From NCBI GenBank assembly GCA_964391015.1, contig CAYMKU010000019.1, positions 8,083 through 72,082 of the forward strand: a stretch of DNA of 64,000 nt. Reading direction: 5' to 3'. The notes below the pieces were generated by a model. That model was not told the origin of the DNA, made no database searches, and saw nothing but the letters and a program-made list of their open reading frames with translations. The translations under genes were made by a program, and so were the position numbers. The first letter of the stretch is position 1. Each line of letters begins with the position of its first letter. Origin of the DNA: XYD12-FULL-36-8 sp964391015. GTDB taxonomy: Bacteria > Bacteroidota > Ignavibacteria > Ignavibacteriales > Ignavibacteriaceae. Positions 63,126 through 64,000 of this stretch are shown piece after piece.

Positions 63126-64000
63126 ATGAAAAAGAAAGCTATCAAATTTTTACTCCCTGTTGTGCTCATCTTCCTTGGATGGGGTTCTGTCGGGCACAGA
63201 ATCATAAACAGAAACTCGACTTTATCTTTTCCAGCAGAGCTAAATTTTCTCATGTTCTGGGCTGATTCTATTGCTGTCCATGCTTCTGATGCAGATTATA
63301 GAAAGGACTGGGATCCCAGTGAAGATGTAAAACATTACATTGATATTGATAATTACCCTGAGTTTGTATCGAGTGGAAGGATAACCCAAAACTTTGATTC
63401 GCTTGTTATGCAGCATGGCTACACTTTTGTTATGGATCAAGGAACTTTACCATGGGCAATCATAACAACAGTAGATTCGCTTAAGGCAGCATTTGCTCGG
63501 CATGATTGGCAAAAGGCGATGCTTACTGCTGCTGATCTTGGTCATTATGTTGGCGACTGCCATATGCCGCTTCACATTACTCGAAATTATAATGGACAGT
63601 ATTCCGGGCAAACAGGAGTTCATTCGCGTTATGAAAGCAGTATGATAAACACATATCAGTCGCAAATAGTTTATACTGGTGAAACTGCAAGCTATGTTTC
63701 GAATGTACCTGATTATGTTTTTGAAATGCTGTATTCAAATTATGATTATGTTGATTCTGTACTTCAAGCTGATTTAACTGCTAAGAGTTATTCGGGAGGA
63801 AGTTATAACAGCACTTATTATCAAAAGTTTTGGGAGCTTACTAAAAGTTTTACTATTCGGTTATTCAAAAGTGCATCATACAAGCTTTCATGCTTGATTT
63901 ACACCGCATGGAAAAATGCAGGCGAACCTGTCATAACAAATGTTGAAAATGATGTTGTCGCTGTAAATGATTTTGTGCTTTATCAGAATTATCCGAATCC
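63126..64000 (+). CDS. S1/P1-like nuclease with T9SS domain (cut by window end)
   Basis: ATG at 63126; runs past base 64000. Signal peptide with Trp19 as likely mature N-terminus (WGSVGHRIIN), zinc-ligand segments DLGHYVGDCHMPLH and HSRYESSMIN, and near the end the start of a sorting domain (FVLYQNYPNP). It is a paralogue of the protein at 53613-54461, but with a T9SS tail. 291 residues are visible. Lies 17 bp after the CotH gene. Confidence 0.88.
   Translation, partial: MKKKAIKFLLPVVLIFLGWGSVGHRIINRNSTLSFPAELNFLMFWADSIAVHASDADYRKDWDPSEDVKHYIDIDNYPEFVSSGRITQNFDSLVMQHGYTFVMDQGTLPWAIITTVDSLKAAFARHDWQKAMLTAADLGHYVGDCHMPLHITRNYNGQYSGQTGVHSRYESSMINTYQSQIVYTGETASYVSNVPDYVFEMLYSNYDYVDSVLQADLTAKSYSGGSYNSTYYQKFWELTKSFTIRLFKSASYKLSCLIYTAWKNAGEPVITNVENDVVAVNDFVLYQNYPN

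Overview
The window is low-GC bacterial DNA from the Bacteroidota/Chlorobiota/Ignavibacteriota group, most likely class Ignavibacteria. Evidence is the Por-type (T9SS) C-terminal sorting domains with the YPNPFNP motif on secreted proteins, a short primary sigma factor without region 1.1, a B12-dependent ribonucleotide reductase, and the rpoC-str-S10-spc-alpha gene order. The taxon is an inference from gene content; no marker search was run.

Bases 1-22400 are one co-directional transcription and translation supercluster: the 3' part of rpoC, then rpsL-rpsG-fusA-tuf, the S10 operon (rpsJ to rpsQ), the spc operon (rplN to rpmJ, with secY, map and infA) and the alpha operon (rpsM-rpsK-rpsD-rpoA-rplQ). 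A terminator hairpin closes it after rplQ. A tRNA-Gln(TTG) sits between rplR and rpsE. Bases 22484-30014 carry engB, a GAF/degenerate-GGDEF membrane protein, deoB, the primary sigma factor, an NlpC/P60 lipoprotein and a P1B metal ATPase. nrdJ (minus strand) converges on the ATPase across a shared hairpin.

Bases 34073-43908 hold an ABC exporter with a LolA-like protein, then a long minus-strand run: alpha/beta hydrolase, SPFH protein, HEAT-like protein, a polytopic membrane protein, CYTH phosphatase, TerC-like protein, FabF, GNAT and PAP2. A hybrid histidine kinase carrying a whole phosphorelay follows at 44060-46678.

Bases 46767-51806 are the unusual part. A methyltransferase-like gene is broken by an in-frame TGA. 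CreD, a TonB-like lipoprotein, a small membrane protein and a SIMPL protein follow on the minus strand, and several are bounded by GTTAGGT/ACCTAAC boxes. One intergenic region has the architecture of an integron attC site, including a 12-bp imperfect stem with a single extrahelical base. I see no integrase. Next comes a 1.3 kb gene-free stretch holding an 11-unit heptamer array and a 756-bp array of 36 units of exactly 21 bp. The outer arms of that array are inverted relative to each other, so the whole locus is a giant imperfect inverted repeat. A palindromic element then abuts the rocD stop codon.

Bases 51806-64000 carry rocD, YjbQ, an S1/P1-like nuclease, a secreted GH13 amylase, a duplicated DMT-like transporter, typA, a CotH/lamin-tail protein and a second S1/P1-like nuclease cut by the window end. 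Three of these secreted proteins end in T9SS domains. The CotH sorting domain contains an in-frame palindromic element of the same family as the one beside rocD.
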